A DNA stretch of 64,000 nucleotides. Origin: Alkalihalophilus pseudofirmus OF4 (GTDB lineage: Bacteria > Bacillota > Bacilli > Bacillales > Bacillaceae_D). A program made the translations under genes and the position numbers. The notes beneath the pieces are model-generated. The model saw nothing but the letters and a program-made list of their open reading frames with translations. It made no database searches and was not told the DNA's origin. Each line of letters begins with the position of its first letter. The stretch's first letter is position 1. The stretch is taken from contig NC_013791.2 in assembly GCF_000005825.2 (NCBI RefSeq), forward strand, positions 2,790,001 through 2,854,000, read 5' to 3'. Positions 16,365 to 23,253 of the stretch are shown here, one piece after another.

Positions 16365-16421
16365 AGGATCCTCCGATATGATGCTTGTGTCTCAAAACAA
16401 ACATTAAAAAAGGAGGATCCT
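16365..16421 (+). promoter_or_regulatory. Inverted repeat sequestering the transposase ribosome binding site
   Basis: AGGATCCTCC (16365-16374) is perfectly complementary to GGAGGATCCT (16412-16421), which contains the Shine-Dalgarno GGAGG. A transcript entering from outside the element would fold this 10-bp stem and hide the ribosome site. Such anti-read-through structures are known from other insertion sequences (for example IS10 and IS200). Confidence 0.65.
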
Positions 16422-16424
16422 CAC

Positions 16425-17705
16425 ATGAAGGATAATCGAACGAAACGAATTAATCAAGTTCAAGAAAGCACTCTTGTCATTGGAATTGATATCGCAAAGG
16501 AGAACCACTATGCCTGCGCGATTGATAGCCGCGGTCGAGAATTAGCTAAAGTGTGGAGGATTCATCAATCTAGAGAAGGCTTTATCCAGTTTGAAGAGTA
16601 CATTCACATGTTAATGAACCAACATCAAAAGACAGATGTTCTGATTGGTTTTGAGGCAACCGGTCATTACTGGATGAACCTAGCTCATTTCTTAAAGGCA
16701 ATTGACTTTCCATTCGTCTTAGTGAACCCACTACACGTGAAAAATTCGAAGGAAATGGATGATAACCTTCAAACAAAGAATGATGCCAAAGATGCCCGAG
16801 TCATTGCGAAATTACTTCCAAACGGCTACTTTAGTGTACCAAGAGACATGACCCCGGTAGATCATTCTTTGCGTCAAGGATCAGCCATTCGAGAACGTCT
16901 ACGAAAAGACATTGGGGCAGTAAAAAATAGAATACAGCGTTGGATTGCCCTTTATTTTCCGGAATTTCGACAAGCCTTTAAGAATTTTGGAAAACAAGAA
17001 CTGACGGTTCTAAAGCTTACTCCCCTTCCAGAAGATATCAAAGAAGCCTCTGCAGAGGAGTTAGTCCTCAAACAGAAAGAGGCTGGAGCTAAGTACGCGG
17101 GTAAACCTAAAATGGCGAAGCTCATTAATTTGGCCCGTCATTCGATTGGACTAACAGAAGGAGCGCAAATGGCGCGGTTAGAAATCCAAAGCTTGGTTCA
17201 TCAATTAGAGCTATTAGATGCTCAACTCGAAGAAGTCACGACTCAAATGGTTGAACAGGCAAGATACTTACCGGAGTTTGAATACCTTGTTTCTGTTAAA
17301 GGAATTAGTGAAAACACGGTCAGTGAGCTGTTAGCTGAGACGGGTTCTCTTCAGAACTACGAACACCCACGCCAAATTATTAAACTAGCGGGGTTAACAT
17401 TAAGAGAGAATAGCTCAGGGAACCATCAAGGAACCAAGAGAATTTCTAAGCGTGGCAGAAGAAGATTAAGGGCACTTCTTTACAAAGCCATCCTTCCGCT
17501 GATTCATAATAATGAGGCGTTCAACAGCGTGTATACCTATTATCACTCGCGCCAGTATAACCCATTGAAGAAGAAAGAAGCGATGGTCGTATTATGCAGA
17601 AAGCTCATTCAAGTGTTTCATGGACTGAGTAGGAATCAAGCAAGCTTCAATCCTGAAAGGATGTTAGCGGACCTCTCCTATATCACAGAGAGTAGAGCAG
17701 CGTAA
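16425..17705 (+). CDS. IS110-family transposase/recombinase
   Basis: RNA-guided recombinase of 426 residues. The N-terminal RuvC-like DEDD domain shows VIGIDIAKENHYACAID (first Asp near 21), IGFEATGHYW (Glu near 76) and TKNDAKDARVIAKLL (Asp pair near 120). The C-terminal Transposase_20 domain shows LVSVKGISENTVSELLAETG and AGLTLRENSSGNHQGTKRISKRGRRRLR, which includes the conserved Ser. A strong GGAGG precedes the ATG but is masked by an inverted repeat. The long 3' non-coding region places it in the IS1111 group rather than the IS110 group, where the long end is upstream. No frameshift or stop was seen. Confidence 0.95.
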   Translation: MKDNRTKRINQVQESTLVIGIDIAKENHYACAIDSRGRELAKVWRIHQSREGFIQFEEYIHMLMNQHQKTDVLIGFEATGHYWMNLAHFLKAIDFPFVLVNPLHVKNSKEMDDNLQTKNDAKDARVIAKLLPNGYFSVPRDMTPVDHSLRQGSAIRERLRKDIGAVKNRIQRWIALYFPEFRQAFKNFGKQELTVLKLTPLPEDIKEASAEELVLKQKEAGAKYAGKPKMAKLINLARHSIGLTEGAQMARLEIQSLVHQLELLDAQLEEVTTQMVEQARYLPEFEYLVSVKGISENTVSELLAETGSLQNYEHPRQIIKLAGLTLRENSSGNHQGTKRISKRGRRRLRALLYKAILPLIHNNEAFNSVYTYYHSRQYNPLKKKEAMVVLCRKLIQVFHGLSRNQASFNPERMLADLSYITESRAA

Positions 17706-17734
17706 GTGTTAAGCTTTCTTCGTTTTAACAACAT

Positions 17735-17890
17735 ATGCACAGAGACTCGGCAAGCGTAGACTTAAGACCGCCTAGGATAGGTGAGTCCATGCAGGAGTAG
17801 AAGCCGAGCTCTGCGTCAGGAAAGACCCAACGAAGGAATGTAGGCACTTGATGCCAGGAGATATGGGAGGGTACGTCCCCTGAAGCAGCA
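17735..17890 (+). ncRNA. Candidate bridge (seek) RNA of the IS1111-type element
   Basis: Downstream of the transposase lie two hairpins with large internal loops. Hairpin 1: CAGAG-A-CTCGGC (17740-17751) pairs with GCCGAGCTCTG (17803-17813). Its loop holds CGTAGACT (17755-17762), the reverse complement of target AGTCTACG, and TGCAGGAGT (17790-17798), identical to the target top strand. Together they cover the 14-nt target TGCAGGAGTCTACG rebuilt by joining the flanks. Hairpin 2: TCAGG (17816-17820) pairs with CCTGA (17879-17883). Its loop holds AGGAATG (17834-17840), the reverse complement of the element's left end (16327-16333), and GGGAG (17865-17869), identical to its right end plus core. 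The order, target guides then donor guides, is that of bridge RNAs. Confidence 0.8.
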
Positions 17891-18085
17891 GAGATCACTC
17901 GTGCAAATACCATTTGAATTGGTAGTAGTTTACAAACTGCCAACGCCACGCGTAAGCATAACAGCCATATCCTTCTTAATCTTCCGTAATGTGTATATGG
18001 ATATCGGAGTATAGTCTTAAAAAATTTTTTTTAGTAGTGTTAAAAACCAAAGAAACCCCCGTCAGATTAACTTTTCCTGAGGGAG

Positions 18086-18161
18086 TCTACGTCTATTTCA
18101 TCCACTCATTTATCGCTTTATTCGGGATTTCGGTTACTTACTTTTATTATGTCCCAGCCTC
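18086..18161 (+). repeat. Right part of the split palindromic repeat
   Basis: Starts directly after the AG core with TCTACGTCTATTTCATCC, which continues the arm interrupted at 16326. It ends with TGTCCCAGCCTC, the 12-bp inverse of the left terminus at 16163-16174. It ends three bases before the stop codon of the minus-strand MBL-fold gene and may serve as part of its terminator. Confidence 0.85.
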
Positions 18162-18164
18162 TTT

Positions 18165-18899
18165 TTACAATTCAAGCACAAGCCCTGATTTTGCTAATAG
18201 AACAATCCGGTTAAACCTCTCTTCTACCTCCCGCTTTAATTGCTCATGATCCCCATGATGAGGAAGGTGGGAGAGAATGATCTTTTCTATACCTGAATTG
18301 ACAGCTAACTTCGCTGCATCTTCACTGTTCATATGACCATATTGTCCTACATGATCCCCGCTGTAGCCGCTGCATTCTGTAATGACTAAGTCACATCCGT
18401 TTGCAAAATCAGCTAACCCTGCAAAATAACTAGAATCAGCGGTATAAACAATCTGTTTTCCCTCACATGTTATTTTCATCGCATAGCACGGAACAGGATG
18501 CTGCGTCTTGAAAAAGTAGAACGTGAAAGGCCCAATTTTAAGCGGTGCTCTCTCGTTATATGCTACTGATTTTACAAGATCTTTATATGCTAATTTATTG
18601 AAAGAAGCTGTATCTTCTTGATGGGCATATATCGTAAAATCCTTCTTCCGCTTTCCCATTCCCTTGTTTACAATCTGGGCATACTGAAGCGGGCCGATAT
18701 CGGCGAAATGATCATGATGATAATGCGAAAGCACAACACCATTTAAATCATTAAGATCTATGTATTTTTGCACGTTGGAGACGACTCCGCTGCCACAGTC
18801 GAGTAACAGCTTTGTGCTGCCATGTTCTAGTAAATACCCAGAGGTCGCTTCGCCTCTTTCAGGATAAGCATGCCAATACCCAACGACTGTAATGTTCAT
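18165..18899 (-). CDS. MBL-fold metal-dependent hydrolase (YhfI-like)
   Basis: Metallo-beta-lactamase-fold hydrolase of 244 residues. The metal site HYHHDH (LSHYHHDHFADIGPLQ) near residue 60, a second-site Asp in YTADSSYF and a late His in ILSHLPHHGD are visible. The overall pattern resembles B. subtilis YhfI and the RNase Z-like subgroup, but the RNase Z exosite arm is missing, so tRNA processing is unlikely. The substrate is unknown. The start is the ATG at 18899, five bases after GAGGAG; the frame extends two codons further. It lies 25 bases after the amidohydrolase gene, probably in one operon. Confidence 0.87.
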   Translation of the reverse strand: MNITVVGYWHAYPERGEATSGYLLEHGSTKLLLDCGSGVVSNVQKYIDLNDLNGVVLSHYHHDHFADIGPLQYAQIVNKGMGKRKKDFTIYAHQEDTASFNKLAYKDLVKSVAYNERAPLKIGPFTFYFFKTQHPVPCYAMKITCEGKQIVYTADSSYFAGLADFANGCDLVITECSGYSGDHVGQYGHMNSEDAAKLAVNSGIEKIILSHLPHHGDHEQLKREVEERFNRIVLLAKSGLVLEL

Positions 18900-18923
18900 C
18901 AGCACTCCTCGCTTTCTTTCTAT

Positions 18924-20069
18924 TTATAACTCTCCGTACACAGTCTTTCCATTAATAAAGGTTTGCATCACATTAGCATGAACATTAAATGGATGATGAG
19001 ACCAAATAACAAAGTCAGCATCCTTGCCTGGTTCAAGTGATCCTACACGATCGGCAATCCCTAGATGCTCTGCTGCTCTTATCATAATTGCTTTTAAGGC
19101 AGATTGCTCAGACAACCCGTTTTTCACTGCAGTATGGGCAGATGTAATAAGATGCTCAATCGTTACAACAGGATGATCCGTTGTAATCGCAAAAGGGACC
19201 CCGTGTTTCTCAAGCTCAATCAGGGTATGCCAGCCTTTATCATTCAACTCTACCTTTGTACGAGAGGTCATTGTCGGCCCAACTGAAACACGGATTGGAT
19301 GATTTGAAAGATATTCTGCAATAAGATGTCCCTCTGTGCAGTGTTCTATAGTTGCCTCTACTTCAAACTCTTTTATTAAACGAAGGATGGTTACAATATC
19401 ATCAGATCTATGCGCATGAATTCGGAGCGGAATTTCCTTTTTTATGACTTTAGCTAATTGCTCCATTCCAAGGTCGCGCCGTTTTAGGGTGCCTTCCTTT
19501 TGCTCCTTTACATAATCCTGAGCCTTCATCAGCTGACTGCGAAAAATTGCAGCTACACCCATACGAGTCATCGGCTCCTTCCCTTTTCCTCCATGGACTC
19601 GTTTTGGATTCTCACCAAAGGCTGCTTTCATACCTGATGGAGATTTAACGATCATCTCATCTGTGATCGTTCCAGCTGTTTTTAAGATTGACATTTCACC
19701 GCCGATGACATTCGCACTGCCAGGCATAATCTGAACAGTTGTAACTCCTGCTGCACGTGCATCTAGAAACCCTTGATCGAATGGATTTATACCGTCAATC
19801 GCTCTTACATGCGGCGTCGTTGCAGCAGATGTTTCATTAAAATCATGTCCTGCAGGCCCAATCCCTTCTTCAAATACGCCAATATGTGTATGGACATCAA
19901 TTAAACCAGGAGTTATGTATTTCCCTTCCATATCAATGACTTCGGCTTCTTCAGGAAGATCAATCCTCTCTCCCGCATCTACTACTTTTCCTTTATTAAC
20001 TAATAAGGCTGCCTTCTCTAATACTTCACCTGTTCCGTTTATTATCGTCGCTCCAACATATGCTTTCAT
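18924..20069 (-). CDS. Amidohydrolase (imidazolonepropionase-like, metal-dependent)
   Basis: Member of the amidohydrolase superfamily, 381 residues. A small N-terminal beta-domain (ATIINGTGEVLEKAALLVNKGKVV) leads to the metal motif PGLIDVHTHIG near residue 62. Further ligands are likely in RIHAHRSDD, ATIEHCTEGH and the catalytic Asp in AITTDHPVV. The C-terminal returning strand GSLEPGKDADFVIWSHHPF is typical. Substrate class cannot be fixed; related proteins act on cyclic amides or dipeptides. The ATG follows AAGGAG. It appears co-transcribed with the downstream MBL-fold hydrolase. Confidence 0.87.
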   Translation of the reverse strand: MKAYVGATIINGTGEVLEKAALLVNKGKVVDAGERIDLPEEAEVIDMEGKYITPGLIDVHTHIGVFEEGIGPAGHDFNETSAATTPHVRAIDGINPFDQGFLDARAAGVTTVQIMPGSANVIGGEMSILKTAGTITDEMIVKSPSGMKAAFGENPKRVHGGKGKEPMTRMGVAAIFRSQLMKAQDYVKEQKEGTLKRRDLGMEQLAKVIKKEIPLRIHAHRSDDIVTILRLIKEFEVEATIEHCTEGHLIAEYLSNHPIRVSVGPTMTSRTKVELNDKGWHTLIELEKHGVPFAITTDHPVVTIEHLITSAHTAVKNGLSEQSALKAIMIRAAEHLGIADRVGSLEPGKDADFVIWSHHPFNVHANVMQTFINGKTVYGEL

Positions 20070-20150
20070 GCTTAGTCACTCCTTGTTTCGGATACCGAAA
20101 AGTTTGAATACTTAAACTATACATGCTTTAGAGAATAACTTCTACCCATA

Positions 20151-20187
20151 AAAAAATCGACCAGCCATGTTTTGACTGATCGATTTA
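20151..20187 (-). terminator. Terminator of the Na/Pi cotransporter gene
   Basis: On the minus strand AAATCGATCAGTC pairs with GGCTGGTCGATTT (with G-U pairs) and a T-run follows. It lies 23 bases after the transporter stop codon. Confidence 0.85.
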
Positions 20188-20209
20188 TCGGTTGGATTTT
20201 CACGTTCGA

Positions 20210-21832
20210 TTATTCTTCTCCAATAACCACTTCTGCAATATTCACTGCGTGGTCACCAACACGCTCTAGGTTACTTACCATATCAACATAAATAACACCA
20301 GCAGCACCTGTACATCTATTTTCATTTAAACGAATGATATGTTTCTTACGAAGGTCACGTTCCATCTTATCAATTTGTTCTTCTTTCAGTAAAACAGATT
20401 TCGCTTCTTCAATATCGTCTGTTTCTAATGCTTTAACAGCTTGTCTTAAAGTAGACAATGTCAGGTCAAACATCTCATCTAGATCAGCAACGGCTGAGTC
20501 TGAGAATTTCACTTTATTCGTAATTTGATATTCAACAAGCTCCATAATGTTCTCCATATGATCACCAATACGCTCTAGGTCACGGATCGTGTTCATTAAT
20601 GTAGAGTGAGTTTTTGAATCTTCATCTGTTAGTGAATGAGAAGAGACTTGAATTAGATAATCCGTAATCTTTTTATCTAAATTGTTAATCGCATCTTCAT
20701 ATTGGGGAATAAGCTCTCTGTGCTTTTTCCCTTGCGTTTTAAAATACTGACCAACCTCTTCAATTCCTTTTTCAGACAGCTCTGCCATACGTAATACTTC
20801 TTTTTTCCCTTGGCCAAGAGCAATAGAAGGAGATTGCCTAATGAACCGTTCTTCTAAGTGAACTGCTTTGTATGCAATGGCTGAATCTTGTCCTGGGATT
20901 AATTTCACAACGATCCATGCTAGTACACCGATGAACGGCAGTTGAATCAATGTGTTTGAGACATTAAAAATACCATGAGCAAAAGCAATCGTCATCTCAG
21001 GATTTAGATTTAAGCTGTTTTGGAAATATTCAACGACTCTCGTAAAAGGAACTAGTAAAATCAATACTAATATCGTTCCAATTACGTTAAAAATAACATG
21101 TGTTAAGGCTGCTCGCTTTGCTGCAACTGATGCACCGATTGCTGCAAGTACAGCAGTAATCGTTGTACCAATATTATCCCCGAATAAAACAGGAAGAGCT
21201 GCATCTAAACTCAAAGCTCCTTGAGCAAACAATGTTTGTAATAAACCAATAGCAGCAGAAGAACTTTGAATAATGACTGTGAAAATCGTTCCAATTGCTA
21301 CACCAAGTAATGGGTTATCACTCATACTGACCGTTAAATCAGCAAATGTTTGCAGATCGCGGACAGGCTTCATTCCATCTCCCATTAAATTCAGTCCCAA
21401 GAATAAAGCACCAAAGCCAAATAGAACTTGTCCGTAATTATTAACTTTATGATTTTTAAAGAAGAATATTAAGAATGTACCTACTGCGATGATTGGAAGT
21501 GCGTATGCCGAAATTTTAATCCCGATAATAAACGCCGTAGCTGTTGTACCAATATTCGCTCCAATAATGACCCCAATTGCTTGCTTTAAGGTCATAAAAC
21601 CGGCATTAACAAGCCCGATCGTCAGTACAGTCGTCCCTGTACTTGTTTGAAGTAAAATCGTAACAAAAATACCCGCAAACACACCCATAATTGGATTTGT
21701 TGTAAAACGGTCAAGTAGATCTCTCAGGCCGTCTCCAGCGACCTTTTGAAGGCCATCCCCTAAGTACTTAATCCCGAAAAGGAAAATACCTAGTCCTCCA
21801 AAGAACATAAACAACAGTTCTTGTAAATCCAT
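20210..21832 (-). CDS. Na/Pi cotransporter family protein with PhoU-like tail
   Basis: NptA/YjbB-type phosphate transporter of 540 residues. Two inverted Na/Pi repeats are visible, each with the QSSS-like motif (LLQTSTGTTVLTIGLVNAGF near 60 and VIIQSSSAAIGLLQTLF near 190) and GANIGTT or GDNIGTTITA. About eight membrane helices precede a cytoplasmic PhoU-like helical domain from about residue 335 (RMAELSEKGIEEVGQYF; DLERIGDHMENIMELVEYQ; SNLERVGDHAVNIAEVV). A PHO box upstream indicates PhoP control. The protein could import or export phosphate; in E. coli, YjbB exports it. It is monocistronic. Confidence 0.92.
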   Translation of the reverse strand: MDLQELLFMFFGGLGIFLFGIKYLGDGLQKVAGDGLRDLLDRFTTNPIMGVFAGIFVTILLQTSTGTTVLTIGLVNAGFMTLKQAIGVIIGANIGTTATAFIIGIKISAYALPIIAVGTFLIFFFKNHKVNNYGQVLFGFGALFLGLNLMGDGMKPVRDLQTFADLTVSMSDNPLLGVAIGTIFTVIIQSSSAAIGLLQTLFAQGALSLDAALPVLFGDNIGTTITAVLAAIGASVAAKRAALTHVIFNVIGTILVLILLVPFTRVVEYFQNSLNLNPEMTIAFAHGIFNVSNTLIQLPFIGVLAWIVVKLIPGQDSAIAYKAVHLEERFIRQSPSIALGQGKKEVLRMAELSEKGIEEVGQYFKTQGKKHRELIPQYEDAINNLDKKITDYLIQVSSHSLTDEDSKTHSTLMNTIRDLERIGDHMENIMELVEYQITNKVKFSDSAVADLDEMFDLTLSTLRQAVKALETDDIEEAKSVLLKEEQIDKMERDLRKKHIIRLNENRCTGAAGVIYVDMVSNLERVGDHAVNIAEVVIGEE

Positions 21833-21927
21833 TACTACATCCCCTTTAGTTGTTGTCTGAAGTTGTCTTCAATAACTCATCCCTTGACCATAGTAAGAAA
21901 CTTTTATTAAGAAGTAAACGATATTAT

Positions 21928-21955
21928 TATTAAGATTTTGTAAAGGAATTGTAAA
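21928..21955 (-). promoter_or_regulatory. PHO box upstream of the Na/Pi cotransporter gene
   Basis: On the minus strand TTTACA (21950-21955), TTTACA (21939-21944) and TTAATA (21928-21933) follow each other at exact 11-bp steps, the PhoP direct-repeat pattern. It lies about 95 bases ahead of the start codon. The 305-bp gap to rpmA otherwise holds only the rpmA terminator; I see no gene in it. Confidence 0.75.
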
Positions 21956-22089
21956 GGCGCTCTCTATCCTCTCATTTACAACATTCTATACCTTCTAGAC
22001 TGCCCAAAAAACCTTTGAATGTTGAGCTGTTGATAACGTTCCCAGATAAAACTTTACCCTTTTATAGAAAATAATAACTTTTAAACACA

Positions 22090-22130
22090 ACAAAAAAACC
22101 CTCAATTAGATATACTAACTGAGAGTTTTC
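22090..22130 (-). terminator. Terminator of the rplU-prp-rpmA operon
   Basis: CTCTCAGTTAG pairs with CTAATTGAGGG around a TATAT loop and is followed by seven T on the minus strand, ten bases after the rpmA stop. Confidence 0.9.
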
Positions 22131-22137
22131 TTTACAA

Positions 22138-22416
22138 TTATGCAGGGTATACGCTCACTTGTTTGCGATCGCGTCCTACACGCTCGTATTTTACAACGCC
22201 GTCTACTTTCGCGAAAAGAGTATCGTCGCCGCCTTTACCAACGTTTGTACCAGGGTAAACACGTGTACCGCGTTGACGAACTAGGATAGATCCGCCTGTT
22301 ACGGTTTGACCGTCAGCACGTTTAGCACCAAGACGCTTAGAACGTGAGTCACGTCCGTTCTTTGTACTACCTACCCCTTTTTTCGATGCGAAAAATTGAA
22401 GGTTCATTTTTAACAT
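22138..22416 (-). CDS. rpmA: Ribosomal protein L27 (with cleavable N-terminal extension)
   Basis: Large-subunit protein near the peptidyl transferase centre. The N-terminus [14 protein letters not shown] carries the Firmicutes-specific extension. It is cut by Prp between Phe and Ala to expose the functional ASKKG tail; the protease gene is immediately upstream. The body [21 protein letters not shown] and [11 protein letters not shown]-like sequence are typical. The ATG at 22416 follows AGGAGGTG at good spacing and gives 92 residues; the frame extends three codons to a GTG that is unlikely to be used. Confidence 0.97.
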   Translation of the reverse strand: MLKMNLQFFASKKGVGSTKNGRDSRSKRLGAKRADGQTVTGGSILVRQRGTRVYPGTNVGKGGDDTLFAKVDGVVKYERVGRDRKQVSVYPA

Positions 22417-22436
22417 GGAATTCACCTCCTGGATAT

Positions 22437-22763
22437 TTACTTTATTTCAATATACTCGCTGTATTCTTCAGCCATCGATTGAAGAGAGACAATCATCCCT
22501 TCAAGGAGGAGCTGGACTTTCTCATATGTGGTGTTATCCAAACCAGTTGGAACACCGCAGCGGAGAAACCCGCCTTCCTCTTCCATATGGATATCAAGCT
22601 CTACACTGCACAGGGCAGCAATCGCATTGACCGCTCCAAAAGAAACAGCTGAAGCTCCAGCGCAAACGAGGTCATGACCATGCGGACCGGAGTCAGCATG
22701 TCCACTCATCGTAAAAGAATCAATCTGTTGATTAGCATTACGTTCAATAAGAACAGTGATCAT
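22437..22763 (-). CDS. prp: Prp, cysteine protease that processes L27
   Basis: Small cysteine protease (YsxB family, 108 residues) that removes the N-terminal extension of L27. The catalytic His lies in [13 protein letters not shown] near residue 21 and the catalytic Cys in [17 protein letters not shown] near 34. It sits between rplU and rpmA, as in nearly all Firmicutes with the extended L27, and its substrate's cleavage motif is present here. It is ten bases from rplU. Confidence 0.95.
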   Translation of the reverse strand: MITVLIERNANQQIDSFTMSGHADSGPHGHDLVCAGASAVSFGAVNAIAALCSVELDIHMEEEGGFLRCGVPTGLDNTTYEKVQLLLEGMIVSLQSMAEEYSEYIEIK

Positions 22764-22772
22764 CTCTACACC

Positions 22773-23081
22773 TTAAGCGTTGATCTTGTCGATAACTACT
22801 TTAGTGTAAGGTTGACGATGACCTTGCTTACGACGATAGTTCTTCTTAGCCTTCATCTTGTAAACGATGATTTTCTTTTGACGACCGTGTTTTTCAACTT
22901 TAGCCGAAACAGTTGCGCCCTCTACTAAAGGAGCACCAACCTTCACATCGTTACCACCGATCATAAGTACTTTGTCAAAGCTAACAACATCACCAGCTTC
23001 AGCATCTAATTTCTCGATGTAGATTTCTTGACCTTCTTGAACCTTGATTTGTTTACCACCAGTTTCAATAATTGCGTACAT
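22773..23081 (-). CDS. rplU: Ribosomal protein L21
   Basis: Large-subunit protein binding 23S rRNA, 102 residues. The start [25 protein letters not shown] and the C-terminal basic tail [22 protein letters not shown] are diagnostic. It is the first gene of rplU-prp-rpmA, preceded by a structured leader and a sigma-A promoter. The AGGAGGTG Shine-Dalgarno is near-perfect. Confidence 0.98.
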   Translation of the reverse strand: MYAIIETGGKQIKVQEGQEIYIEKLDAEAGDVVSFDKVLMIGGNDVKVGAPLVEGATVSAKVEKHGRQKKIIVYKMKAKKNYRRKQGHRQPYTKVVIDKINA

Positions 23082-23094
23082 ACCTGCACCTCCT

Positions 23095-23190
23095 CATATA
23101 CTCAGACTCGCCATTATAGGTAAGGGCTATGCCTTTTAAAAACCTAATCTGCGCGGTTGTAGTTGTTTGGGTGCGACCAAATAACTAACA
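23095..23190 (-). ncRNA. L21 leader (autoregulatory ribosomal protein leader)
   Basis: The roughly 95-nt untranslated leader between the rplU promoter and the rplU Shine-Dalgarno is GC-structured. It contains the GGTTTTTAAAAGGCATAGCCC and ATAATGGCGAGTCTGAG segments. Its position and size match the Firmicutes L21 leader family, in which L21 is thought to repress its own operon. Assigned by position and general resemblance; not folded. Confidence 0.65.
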
Positions 23191-23196
23191 AAAGCT

Positions 23197-23226
23197 ATTT
23201 TATCACATAAAAATTCAGGGTGTCAA
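23197..23226 (-). promoter_or_regulatory. Promoter of rplU-prp-rpmA
   Basis: Minus-strand TTGACA (23221-23226) and TAAAAT (23197-23202) are separated by 18 bp, just upstream of the L21 leader. The -35 lies about 30 bases past the RNase G stop codon. Confidence 0.8.
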
Positions 23227-23253
23227 TCGCAACTTTACGGTTGAACCTTTTAT

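Larger units (their letters stand above)
16327..18083 (+). mobile_element. IS110-family (IS1111-type) insertion sequence
   Basis: About 1.76 kb with one transposase gene, a short 5' end (about 98 bp) and a long 3' non-coding end (about 378 bp). Boundaries are deduced from the interrupted repeat: the dinucleotide AG is present on both sides (16325-16326 and 18084-18085), as expected for the retained core of IS110-type insertion. There is no longer target duplication and no terminal inverted repeat. Imperfect subterminal repeats (GTTTTAAC at 16343; GTTAAAAAC at 18039) are present. The 3' end encodes a structured RNA that matches target and ends. The element appears intact. Confidence 0.88.

Noticed and set aside
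17725-17949. 74-codon minus-strand frame in the insertion sequence's 3' end
   Set aside because: It lies on the antisense of the structured guide RNA, and the sequence is better explained by RNA pairing.
18165-18899. RNase Z
   Set aside because: The MBL metal motif is present, but the protein is too short and lacks the exosite arm; a YhfI-like hydrolase fits better.
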